Shown here: positions 1 to 5,895 of the stretch, one piece after another
Numbering within the stretch: position 1 is the stretch's first letter
Layout: each line of letters opens with the position of its first letter
Assembly (NCBI GenBank): GCA_051009975.1
Contig: JBPCWA010000408.1
Location: 1 to 6,270 of the forward strand
DNA length: 6,270 bases
From: Tectiglobus sp051009975
GTDB taxonomy: Bacteria; Pseudomonadota; Alphaproteobacteria; Rhizobiales; Hyphomicrobiaceae
Direction of reading: 5' to 3'
Program-made: the position numbers and the translations under genes
Notes under the pieces: model-generated
The model's input: the letters and a program-made list of their open reading frames with translations, nothing else
Told to the model about the DNA's origin: nothing
The model's database searches: none

Positions 1-752
1 CCGAAGCTCCGCGCCAGTTCAATCTCCTTGGGTCCAGTCGCCGGCACGATGCAATCGACCATGGCATTCGGAAAGGTGCAATTTGCATCAATCCAATCCG
101 CAAGTTTAGGATCGGACAGCCGCGCCAGTGAGACGACCGTCTGGCGCAATATGTCACCATTGCTCTGGAGATTGTCACAGCACTGGCCGGTGAATGGACC
201 AAGGCCCCGGTCATGTCGCAGCTTCAGCGCGGCGACAATTGCACCAAATGCAGTGCGTGGTCGGAAAGGGTTTTGGGCGTCATGAACAATGTCAGGGTGA
301 GCTGAATCGAAGCCCTTGTTCGCCGGATCAAGGTAGTAGCCGCCTTCCGTAACCGTCAGTGCCACGATACGGATTGCCGGATTCGCCATCTGCTCAATCA
401 GAGGGCCGTTGCCCTCTGCGATGGGCACGTAGTCGATCATGGAACCAACGATCTCGGCCGATGCGCCCACTGGATTGAGTTCAATGAGTGTCGTCAGATA
501 GTCTTGCGCGGCCAACTTCCGGCGCTGAACAATATCGTTGGGCTTTACACTGGCGCCAACAATTCCCCAGTCATGGTCAAGTCCGTCTTGCATCAGACGG
601 TGTAGGTACCACGATTGGTGTGCACGATGAAAGTTTCCAAGCCCGATGTGCACGATGCCGGGCTTGAGCCGTGATCGATCGTAAGTTGGGCGGGTGATGG
701 TGTCGGGCAGAGCATTCAGCGTCGCGTTTGATAGCTCCAAAATCTCCCCCAT
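1..752 (-). CDS. mtlK: Mannitol 2-dehydrogenase (long-chain polyol dehydrogenase), N-terminal half, truncated by window edge
   Basis: An uninterrupted minus-strand frame of about 250 codons runs off the left edge; family members are close to 490 residues, so about half is present. The enzyme should oxidise D-mannitol to D-fructose with NAD+ in the cytoplasm. Seen: a Rossmann-type segment GIVHIGLGNFHRAHQ at residues 32-46, the conserved TVTEGGYY at 133-140, CDNLQSNG at 192-199 and FPNAMVD at 227-233. From memory, Asn194 and Asp233 match Asn191 and Asp230 of the Pseudomonas fluorescens enzyme, and their 39-residue spacing fits. The catalytic Lys/Asn/His region lies outside the window. The ATG overlaps the smoS stop as TGATG, with only a weak ribosome site, so coupling to smoS is likely. 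Oddity: the usual VDR motif reads VDC (Cys234). A related activity such as D-arabinitol 4-dehydrogenase cannot be excluded, but the operon context favours mannitol. Confidence 0.9.
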   Translation of the reverse strand, partial: MGEILELSNATLNALPDTITRPTYDRSRLKPGIVHIGLGNFHRAHQSWYLHRLMQDGLDHDWGIVGASVKPNDIVQRRKLAAQDYLTTLIELNPVGASAEIVGSMIDYVPIAEGNGPLIEQMANPAIRIVALTVTEGGYYLDPANKGFDSAHPDIVHDAQNPFRPRTAFGAIVAALKLRHDRGLGPFTGQCCDNLQSNGDILRQTVVSLARLSDPKLADWIDANCTFPNAMVDCIVPATGPKEIELARSF

Positions 753-1519
753 CAGCTCATCCAATTGCCGCCATCCACATTAAGTGTTTGCGCTGTCACG
801 TATCGGGCTTCATCAGAGGCCAAAAAAACACATGGATCAGCAACATCTTCCGGCCTCCCCATTCGACCCAACGGCACGGCCTCGCCGACTTCACGCTTTT
901 TCTGGCCTATAGGCTTATTTTCGTATTCGGCAAATTTGGCATCAACGATGTCCCACATCGGCGTGTCTATGACGCCTGGTGCGATACCATTGACGCGAAT
1001 GTTATCCGACGCCAGTTCTAGTGCGAGCGACTGAGTAATGGAAATTACTGCTGCCTTCGTTGAACAATAGATGGTGATGTTCGGTTCGCCACGGCGTCCG
1101 GCTTGGCTTGCCAAATTGACAATTGAGCCTCCGCCGCGTTTCTGCATGATTGGTACGACGGATTGAATGGCAAAAATCGTGCCGCCAACGTTCACGTCGA
1201 ACTGGCGGCGGTAGTCTTCTGGCGTAATCTTATCGATCGAAGCCATGTTGAAAATGCCGGCGGCATTCACAAGGATGTCGACCCCGTCCCAGTTTGACAC
1301 GACATCCGCTATGCCCGCCCCAATCGAATCCCGATCCGTGACATCCATCCGTATGGCCATCGCCTGCCTGCCGACTACGGCCGTTGTTTCCGCAGCGTCT
1401 TTTTCGAGCAGGTCGGCGACGGCCACCCTTGCCCCCTCGCGCGCGAATGCCTCGGATATTGCCCGACCGATACCGCGCGCTCCGCCTGTAACAACTGCAA
1501 TTTTTCCAGCCAGCCGCAT
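752..1519 (-). CDS. smoS: Sorbitol (polyol) dehydrogenase, classical short-chain dehydrogenase/reductase
   Basis: 255 residues, the usual length for classical SDR enzymes and about one shorter than Rhodobacter SmoS. Seen: nucleotide-binding TGGARGIG at 11-18; Asp36 at the end of the second beta strand, which favours NAD+ over NADP+; NAAG at 85-88 (NNAG is commoner); Asn110; and catalytic Ser138, Tyr151 and Lys155 in YCSTK. The segment ASQAGRRGE (137-145), the stretch DAKFAEYEN (193-201) and the C-terminal NVDGGNWMS are hallmarks I associate with the SmoS/PolS polyol dehydrogenases. Family knowledge: oxidation of D-sorbitol to D-fructose, often with activity on galactitol or L-iditol. The cofactor-proximal C-terminal region reads EDVADPCVFLAS, with Asp-Pro where Gly or Asn plus a hydrophobic residue is usual. 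The start overlaps the smoK stop by one base (TAATG) and has no clear ribosome site, suggesting translational coupling. The stop overlaps the mtlK start. Confidence 0.93.
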   Translation of the reverse strand: MRLAGKIAVVTGGARGIGRAISEAFAREGARVAVADLLEKDAAETTAVVGRQAMAIRMDVTDRDSIGAGIADVVSNWDGVDILVNAAGIFNMASIDKITPEDYRRQFDVNVGGTIFAIQSVVPIMQKRGGGSIVNLASQAGRRGEPNITIYCSTKAAVISITQSLALELASDNIRVNGIAPGVIDTPMWDIVDAKFAEYENKPIGQKKREVGEAVPLGRMGRPEDVADPCVFLASDEARYVTAQTLNVDGGNWMS

Positions 1520-2523
1520 TATGAGACTCGAATGCCATTGGCATCAAAGCGATGCAGACTTTCCGCATTGGGTGTGAGGTTGATTGTGTCGCCGTAATGC
1601 AGATCAACTTCGCCTCCAGCGCGGACCGTCAACGGTTCACTGAAGTGTTCAGCATTGACATGGAAGAATGTATCCGACCCGAGATGCTCAGATACGCCAA
1701 CTGTCCCGGTCCACGTGCTTTTCTGATCTGTAATTTCGATGTGCTCCGGTCGTATGCCTAAAGTGTGGGCCCCATGCTTGGCCGCTTCTTCTCCCTCGAT
1801 AAAATTCATCTTGGGACTTCCGATGAAGCCGGCGACGAATAGGTTGCGTGGCGTACGGTAAAGTTCCAGCGGTGTACCGACTTGCTCGATGTTGCCAGCT
1901 CTCAAGACCACGATCCTATCAGCCATGGTCATCGCCTCGACCTGATCATGCGTAACGTAGATCATGGTCGTCTTCAGACGCTTGTGCAACTCGCTGATTT
2001 CAAGGCGCATGCCGACACGTAGTGCGGCATCAAGATTTGAAAGCGGCTCGTCGAAAAGAAATGCTGTTGGTTCGCGAACTATCGCCCGACCAATTGCGAC
2101 GCGCTGGCGCTGACCGCCCGACAGCTGACTTGGGCGCCTATCCAAATAATCCGTTAGGTTCAGAACGCGCGCCGCATCTCCAATCCGGCGCTCCTGTTCA
2201 TCAAAGGGAAGACCGGCCATTTTCAAAGGAAAGGCTATGTTCTTGCGCACGGACATGTGCGGATAGAGCGCGTAACTCTGAAACACCATGGCTAGGGCGC
2301 GTTTGGCCGGCGACAGGGTTGTTGCATCGTTGCCATCTATCTCAATTACACCATCTGTTACGTCCTCCAAACCCGCAATCAGTCGCAAAAGCGTTGACTT
2401 GCCACAACCAGAAGGACCAACGAAAACCACGAACTCTCCATCTTTAATTTCGAGGTCGAGCGGTGGTATGATAGTGACATCGCCGAAGTTCTTCCTTACG
2501 CCTTTCAGAACGACATATCCCAT
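1519..2523 (-). CDS. smoK: Polyol ABC transporter ATP-binding protein (MalK/UgpC type)
   Basis: 334 residues, slightly short for the MalK/UgpC family (about 330-370). It is the cytoplasmic ATPase that drives the SmoF-SmoG channel as a dimer. Motifs seen: Walker A GPSGCGKST at 36-44, Q-loop Gln82 in VFQSYALYPH, signature LSGGQ at 134-138, Walker B FLFDEP at 155-160 with Asp158 and Glu159, D-loop SNLD at 162-165, and switch His192 in VTHDQ. All catalytic residues are present. Residues from about 235 form the regulatory TOBE-type domain, marked by GFIGSPKMNF at 232-241 and LGIRPEHI at 255-262; this part separates sugar importers from amino-acid importers. The gene starts 13 bases after smoG behind a strong GGGAGG at 2529-2534 with 5-base spacing, and its TAA overlaps the smoS ATG. 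The domain order and neighbours make the assignment secure; the exact substrate is inferred from context. Confidence 0.95.
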   Translation of the reverse strand: MGYVVLKGVRKNFGDVTIIPPLDLEIKDGEFVVFVGPSGCGKSTLLRLIAGLEDVTDGVIEIDGNDATTLSPAKRALAMVFQSYALYPHMSVRKNIAFPLKMAGLPFDEQERRIGDAARVLNLTDYLDRRPSQLSGGQRQRVAIGRAIVREPTAFLFDEPLSNLDAALRVGMRLEISELHKRLKTTMIYVTHDQVEAMTMADRIVVLRAGNIEQVGTPLELYRTPRNLFVAGFIGSPKMNFIEGEEAAKHGAHTLGIRPEHIEITDQKSTWTGTVGVSEHLGSDTFFHVNAEHFSEPLTVRAGGEVDLHYGDTINLTPNAESLHRFDANGIRVS

Positions 2524-2536
2524 CCGTGCCTCCCGG

Positions 2537-3370
2537 CTATTTCACTGCGCCGAACGTTAATCCGCGCACGAGTTGTTTTTGGCTAAACCACCCCATTATG
2601 AGGATCGGCGCGATCGCCATCACCGAGGCTGCAGAGAGCTTTGCGTAGAATAGGCCTTCTGGGCTTGAATAGCTGGCGATGAAAGCGGTGAGCGGTGAAG
2701 CTTGGGCCGCCGTCAAGTTGAGCGTCCAGAAGGCTTCATTCCAAGAGAGAATGATATTGAGCAAAACGGTCGAGGCGATACCGGGCACTGCCATTGGCAT
2801 CAACACGTGGACGATCTCATTGCGCAAACTCGCGCCGTCCATTCGCGCCGCCTCGAGGATCTCGCCAGGAATTTCACGAAAGTAGGTGTAAAGCATCCAA
2901 ATTATGATCGGCAAGTTTATCATCATGAGCACGAACACGAGACCGATTCTGCTGTCGAGTATGCCGAGGTCACGAAAAATCAGATAGATAGGGACCAGGA
3001 CGCCGACCGGTGGCAACATCTTCGTTGATAGCATCCACAGGAGCACGTCTTTGGTGCGCCTTCCGGGAACGAAGGCCATCGCCCATGCCGCGGGGATCGC
3101 GATGATCAGGCCAAGAAACGTCGACCCCAGAGAGATAATGACGGAATTAGAAAAGTGCTTGAAGTAGTCGGATCGGGCCTGAACCGCGCCGTAACTTTCG
3201 GTCGTCCAACCTGTGTTAAATAGTATTTCTAAGGGTGCCTTGATCGCATCGACTTCTGATTTAAAAGACAGGATCAATATCCACAGTACAGGAAAGAACA
3301 TCAAGAAACCAAGTCCGCCAGCGATGGCAGTGTTCAGATTCTTGCGAGATTGCTTGACTGTCCGGGCCAC
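2537..3370 (-). CDS. smoG: Polyol ABC transporter permease, MalG type
   Basis: Inner-membrane permease, 277 residues from the GTG at 3368-3370. About six hydrophobic helices are seen near residues 14-35, 75-100, 108-132, 141-162, 197-216 and 243-262. The cytoplasmic EAA loop that docks on the ATPase reads EAARMDGAS from 173, followed by LMPMAVPG at 190-197. The C-terminus RGLTFGAVK is typical of SmoG-like permeases. Start choice: the open frame extends to an ATG at 3388 that overlaps smoF by 8 bases and has no good ribosome site, whereas the GTG has a GAGGAG six bases upstream and yields MARTVKQSRK, which resembles relatives as I remember them. With the GTG start, smoG lies 10 bases after smoF. 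Role: with SmoF it forms the channel for polyol import. The start is moderately sure; the product is secure. Confidence 0.93.
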   Translation of the reverse strand: MARTVKQSRKNLNTAIAGGLGFLMFFPVLWILILSFKSEVDAIKAPLEILFNTGWTTESYGAVQARSDYFKHFSNSVIISLGSTFLGLIIAIPAAWAMAFVPGRRTKDVLLWMLSTKMLPPVGVLVPIYLIFRDLGILDSRIGLVFVLMMINLPIIIWMLYTYFREIPGEILEAARMDGASLRNEIVHVLMPMAVPGIASTVLLNIILSWNEAFWTLNLTAAQASPLTAFIASYSSPEGLFYAKLSAASVMAIAPILIMGWFSQKQLVRGLTFGAVK

Positions 3371-3376
3371 GGCAGG

Positions 3377-3382
3377 CTCCTC
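3377..3382 (-). promoter_or_regulatory. Ribosome binding site supporting a GTG start for smoG
   Basis: On the minus strand GAGGAG sits exactly six bases upstream of the GTG at 3368-3370 and overlaps the TGA stop of smoF (3381-3383). The competing ATG at 3386-3388 lies upstream of this motif, so the motif cannot serve it. This favours the GTG and implies that ribosomes ending smoF could restart on smoG. Confidence 0.65.
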
Positions 3383-4253
3383 ATGCATCCAGATTCTTGC
3401 CGATCATTCGCATGAGAAAGATTGCGACGATGTTGGCGAGAATGATGGCTATTACTCCGCCTGCGCTGCCCATGCCCACATCATATTGAAGCAATGATGA
3501 AACGTAGATCAGGTAAGTCAGGTTGGTTGTCGCCACACCGGGTCCGCCATTGGTCGTGACGAGAATCTCCGCGAAAATCGAAAGCAGAAAGATCGTTTGG
3601 ATCAGGATAACTACGGTAATGGCCCGGGCGAGGTGTGGCAGCATGATGTACAGAAAGCGGGACGTCCAACTGGCTCCGTCCATCTCGGCGGCTTCGAGCT
3701 GGTCTTGGTCCAAGGATTGCAGCGCTGTGAGAAGTATAAGAGTGGCGAACGGCAACCACTGCCATGAAACGATGAAAATTATAGAGAGTAACGGTATCTC
3801 GCTGAAAAAAGAAATTGGTTGCATACCTAAAGCAGCAGCCATGTGCCCAAAGATCCCGTTGACGGGATTCATGAACATGTTCTTCCAGACCAAACCCGAT
3901 ACAGTAGGCATGACGAAAAAGGGCGAAATCACCATAATCCGGATGAGGCCTTGGCCCCACATCGGCTGATCGAGAATGAGTGCAAGAATAATCCCGCCTG
4001 TCACGGTAATAAGCAACACGCCTCCGACCAACAGAAGTGTGTTGATCATTGCGGCATTGAAACTGGGATCGGTCAGAAACCAGTAGTAATTTTCCCATCC
4101 AACAAAGGGGTTACCGCTCGGTGTTATGAGATTGTAGCGTAAAAACGAGAAATAAACGGTAAGTGTCAGAGGGACGATCATCCATCCGAGCAACAAAACG
4201 ACCGCGGGCGAGATCATAAGCCGTGCTGTTGAGCGAGATGCCCTCGTTGCCAT
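3381..4253 (-). CDS. smoF: Polyol ABC transporter permease, MalF type
   Basis: 290-residue inner-membrane permease, the partner of SmoG. Hydrophobic helices are visible near residues 12-35, 70-95, 104-124, 154-178, 212-234 and 262-284, six in all, as in short MalF-like permeases of carbohydrate uptake family 1. The EAA loop that contacts SmoK begins at 187 with EAAEMDGAS and continues to IMLP at 203-206; the residue usually glycine at its end is not evident (HLARA). NGGPGVATT at 235-243 is also typical of sugar permeases. The ATG follows a GGGGGAG at 4257-4263 with a short 3-base spacing. The gene lies 127 bases after smoE, the widest gap inside the operon, and 10 bases before smoG. Product class is secure from motifs, size and context; the polyol substrate is inferred from SmoE and the dehydrogenases. 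Confidence 0.94.
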   Translation of the reverse strand: MATRASRSTARLMISPAVVLLLGWMIVPLTLTVYFSFLRYNLITPSGNPFVGWENYYWFLTDPSFNAAMINTLLLVGGVLLITVTGGIILALILDQPMWGQGLIRIMVISPFFVMPTVSGLVWKNMFMNPVNGIFGHMAAALGMQPISFFSEIPLLSIIFIVSWQWLPFATLILLTALQSLDQDQLEAAEMDGASWTSRFLYIMLPHLARAITVVILIQTIFLLSIFAEILVTTNGGPGVATTNLTYLIYVSSLLQYDVGMGSAGGVIAIILANIVAIFLMRMIGKNLDA

Positions 4254-4336
4254 TTTCTCCCCCGTTCATGGTGGAAGTGGTTGGAAAAATCCTGGCAGGA
4301 CATTTCCGAGGCAAATGCATTACTGGGACATGTGAG

Positions 4337-4365
4337 GGCTGGCGCGGGAAACATCCGCGCCAGCC
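4337..4365 (-). promoter_or_regulatory. Intercistronic stem-loop between smoE and smoF
   Basis: The transcript would form a perfect 11-base-pair stem, GGCTGGCGCGG pairing with CCGCGCCAGCC, around a 7-base loop, starting 15 bases after the smoE stop. No run of T follows (the next bases are CTCACATGTC), so it does not look like an intrinsic terminator. By analogy with hairpins downstream of other binding-protein genes such as malE, it probably protects the 3' end of smoE mRNA from exonucleases and raises binding-protein level above permease level. Partial termination by another mechanism remains possible. The rest of the 127-base gap (4254-4380) holds only the smoF ribosome site. Confidence 0.75.
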
Positions 4366-4380
4366 AACCAGCAAGATTGG

Positions 4381-5694
4381 TTACTTAATGTAGCCCGCCT
4401 TGGTCATTTCGCGTAGTGCGAAGTTTTGACCATTGGTCAGTGCTTGATCGATGGACTGCTGGCCGCTCAACGCAGCTGCGATCTGCTGACCGACATAGTT
4501 GCCGATGCCCTGGAATTCGGGAATGGCGACAAACTGCACACCTGTATAGGGAACCGGATCTTTGGTTGCATCGTCAGGATTAGCCGCAAGGATCGATTTG
4601 AGGACTGTCTTGGCGAATGGAGCTGCCTTAGTATAGGCAGGATTATCGTAAGTGGACTTACGGGTCCCTGGAGGCGCGGACACCCAACCTTTTGTTTCAC
4701 CAACGAGCTTGACATAGTCCTTGGAGGTCGACCATGCGAGGAACTCCTTTTCGGCGTCGACCTTTTTCGAACTTGCAGGGATCGCAAGAGCCCAGGCCCA
4801 GAACCAGCCTGTTCCTTTGTCTGTCACTTCCTTGGGTGCCTGGAAGAACCCGGTCTTGTCGGCGACCGTCGAGTCTTTTGGATTATAGATGTAGCCGGCT
4901 GCGGACGTCGCATCGACCCACGTGGCACACTTGCCGTCTGCGAAGAGAGCCCGGTTTTCATTGTGGCCATTCGATGCTGCGCCTGGGGGACCATACTTCT
5001 TCATCAAATCGACGTAGTAAGTGATTGCAGCCTTCCACGCGGGGCTATCGATTGTGGGATTCCATTTCATGTCGAACCAGCGGCCGCCGAAAGCGTTTAC
5101 GAGTGGACCGACAAAAGCCATGTTCTCGCCCCAACCGGCTTTTCCGCGTTGGCAAGTGCCATAAACGCCATTTGCCGGATCATGCACTTTCGCAACGTAT
5201 TCCGCGAATTTGTCGTAGGTGATCTGCTCCGCGGGTACTTTTATGCCCGCCTTTTCGAACAGGTCCGTCCGGTAGAATGTGAAGGAGCTCTCAGCGTAGA
5301 ATGGCACTGCGTACAGTTTGCCTTTCGCCGAGAGGCCATTGCGCACAGGTTTCAGGATGTCTGCATAATCGTAGGACTCACCGAGGTCGTCTAGGCTGTT
5401 CAGCCAACCCTGAGCGCCCCAGATCGGGGTCTCGTAAGCGCCAATCGTAATGATGTCGAATGACCCGCCTTTTGTTGCAATGTCAGTTGTGACACGCTGG
5501 CGAAGAACGTTTTCTTCGAGAACGACCCAGTTCAGTTTGTGGCCGGTCTTTTTCTCGAATTGAGACGAGAGCTCCTGCATGATGATCATGTCGGAGTTAT
5601 TCACCGTCGCTATCGTCAGAGTTTCTGCGATCGCGGCGGATATCGAAAGCGACATGACCGCTGTCGCGCCGAGGAATGCACCCTTCAGCTTCAT
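4381..5694 (-). CDS. smoE: Polyol ABC transporter periplasmic substrate-binding protein
   Basis: 437 residues from the ATG at 5692-5694. It should bind sorbitol, mannitol or related polyols in the periplasm and deliver them to SmoF-SmoG. Residues 1-23 form a signal peptide: Lys2 and Lys4, a hydrophobic core, then an AIA cleavage site before ETLTIATVN. The mature protein has a family 1 solute-binding fold. Stretches I recognise from rhizobial SmoE include LEENVLRQRVTTDIATKGG (59-77), RGKAGWGENMAF (183-194), NPKDSTVADK (271-280), VQFVAIPEFQGIG (386-398) and the C-terminal REMTKAGYIK. Cys181 and Cys256 could form a disulfide, an inference only. The frame stays open to a TTG at 5769, but that TTG is the -35 box and would place 25 residues before the signal peptide. 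The chosen ATG has GGGAGG six bases upstream. First gene of the operon. Confidence 0.95.
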   Translation of the reverse strand: MKLKGAFLGATAVMSLSISAAIAETLTIATVNNSDMIIMQELSSQFEKKTGHKLNWVVLEENVLRQRVTTDIATKGGSFDIITIGAYETPIWGAQGWLNSLDDLGESYDYADILKPVRNGLSAKGKLYAVPFYAESSFTFYRTDLFEKAGIKVPAEQITYDKFAEYVAKVHDPANGVYGTCQRGKAGWGENMAFVGPLVNAFGGRWFDMKWNPTIDSPAWKAAITYYVDLMKKYGPPGAASNGHNENRALFADGKCATWVDATSAAGYIYNPKDSTVADKTGFFQAPKEVTDKGTGWFWAWALAIPASSKKVDAEKEFLAWSTSKDYVKLVGETKGWVSAPPGTRKSTYDNPAYTKAAPFAKTVLKSILAANPDDATKDPVPYTGVQFVAIPEFQGIGNYVGQQIAAALSGQQSIDQALTNGQNFALREMTKAGYIK

Positions 5695-5700
5695 TCCTAT

Positions 5701-5706
5701 CCTCCC
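5701..5706 (-). promoter_or_regulatory. Ribosome binding site fixing the smoE start
   Basis: GGGAGG on the minus strand, six bases before the ATG at 5692-5694. Together with the signal peptide that begins at that ATG, it rules out the longer in-frame extension toward 5769. Confidence 0.85.
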
Positions 5707-5723
5707 AAATTGGATTTTGAGTA

Positions 5724-5735
5724 CGCAATTTTGCG
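5724..5735 (-). promoter_or_regulatory. Candidate operator: inverted repeat at the smoE transcription start
   Basis: CGCAA-AA-TTGCG on the minus strand: two perfect 5-base arms with a 2-base centre, beginning six bases after the -10 box and so covering the expected transcription start. A repressor bound here would block initiation, which suits the LacI-type regulator next door. The centre is AA rather than the CG found in many LacI-family operators, so the assignment is tentative. Confidence 0.4.
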
Positions 5736-5740
5736 CGTCG

Positions 5741-5769
5741 AATAAAGCGCCCTTCTCATCGGGTGTCAA
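5741..5769 (-). promoter_or_regulatory. Predicted sigma70-type promoter of the smoE-mtlK operon
   Basis: Minus strand: a perfect -35 box TTGACA at 5764-5769, a 17-base spacer and a -10 box TTTATT at 5741-5746 (four of six consensus bases). Transcription would start near 5734, leaving a leader of about 40 bases before smoE. It is the best promoter match in the 201-base gap and is correctly placed and oriented for the operon. Confidence 0.7.
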
Positions 5770-5771
5770 TT

Positions 5772-5795
5772 GAGAATTTACCCTCGTAAAATTTC
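5772..5795. promoter_or_regulatory. Imperfect inverted repeat just upstream of the -35 box
   Basis: GAGAATTTAC-CCTC-GTAAAATTTC on the plus strand: 10-base arms with eight complementary pairs (five innermost perfect) and a 4-base centre. It ends two bases upstream of the -35 box, a position suited to an activator or to a second repressor site. AT-rich promoter DNA produces such repeats by chance, so this is only a candidate. Beyond it, 5796-5895 holds a GCGATCGC palindrome at 5845-5852 and a weak promoter-like pair, but no gene and no convincing terminator for the upstream regulator. Confidence 0.3.
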
Positions 5796-5895
5796 AGGCA
5801 ATGATTTGGGCCATACAGTAGGCGATCAGGAAGCCATCAAAGATGCGATCGCGCGGGTCGTCAATCGAGTGATTAGCGGGTTATTGACTGGGCCA

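Noticed and set aside
1532..1547. Palindrome ATGCCATTGGCAT near the smoK-smoS junction; a 15-base match (TGCCATTGGCATCAA) recurs at 2789-2803 inside smoG.
   Set aside because: Both copies lie within coding sequence and encode unrelated residues (DANGI in SmoK, MPMAV in SmoG). No third copy was noticed, so chance similarity is the simplest reading.
4285..4300. Possible intrinsic terminator between smoE and smoF: TCCT-GCC-AGGA followed by five T on the minus strand.
   Set aside because: A stem of only four pairs with a 3-base loop is too weak to terminate transcription, and smoF needs read-through.
4426..5394. A 322-codon open frame on the plus strand, antisense to smoE.
   Set aside because: Composition is Cys-, Arg- and Trp-rich without recognisable domains, and the opposite strand encodes a complete, recognisable SmoE with signal peptide and ribosome site.
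5836..5864. Second promoter-like pair on the minus strand, TTGACG-N17-TTTGAT.
   Set aside because: Its -10 is poor and its spacer is GC-rich; the TTGACA-N17-TTTATT pair downstream is clearly better. It could at most be a minor start.
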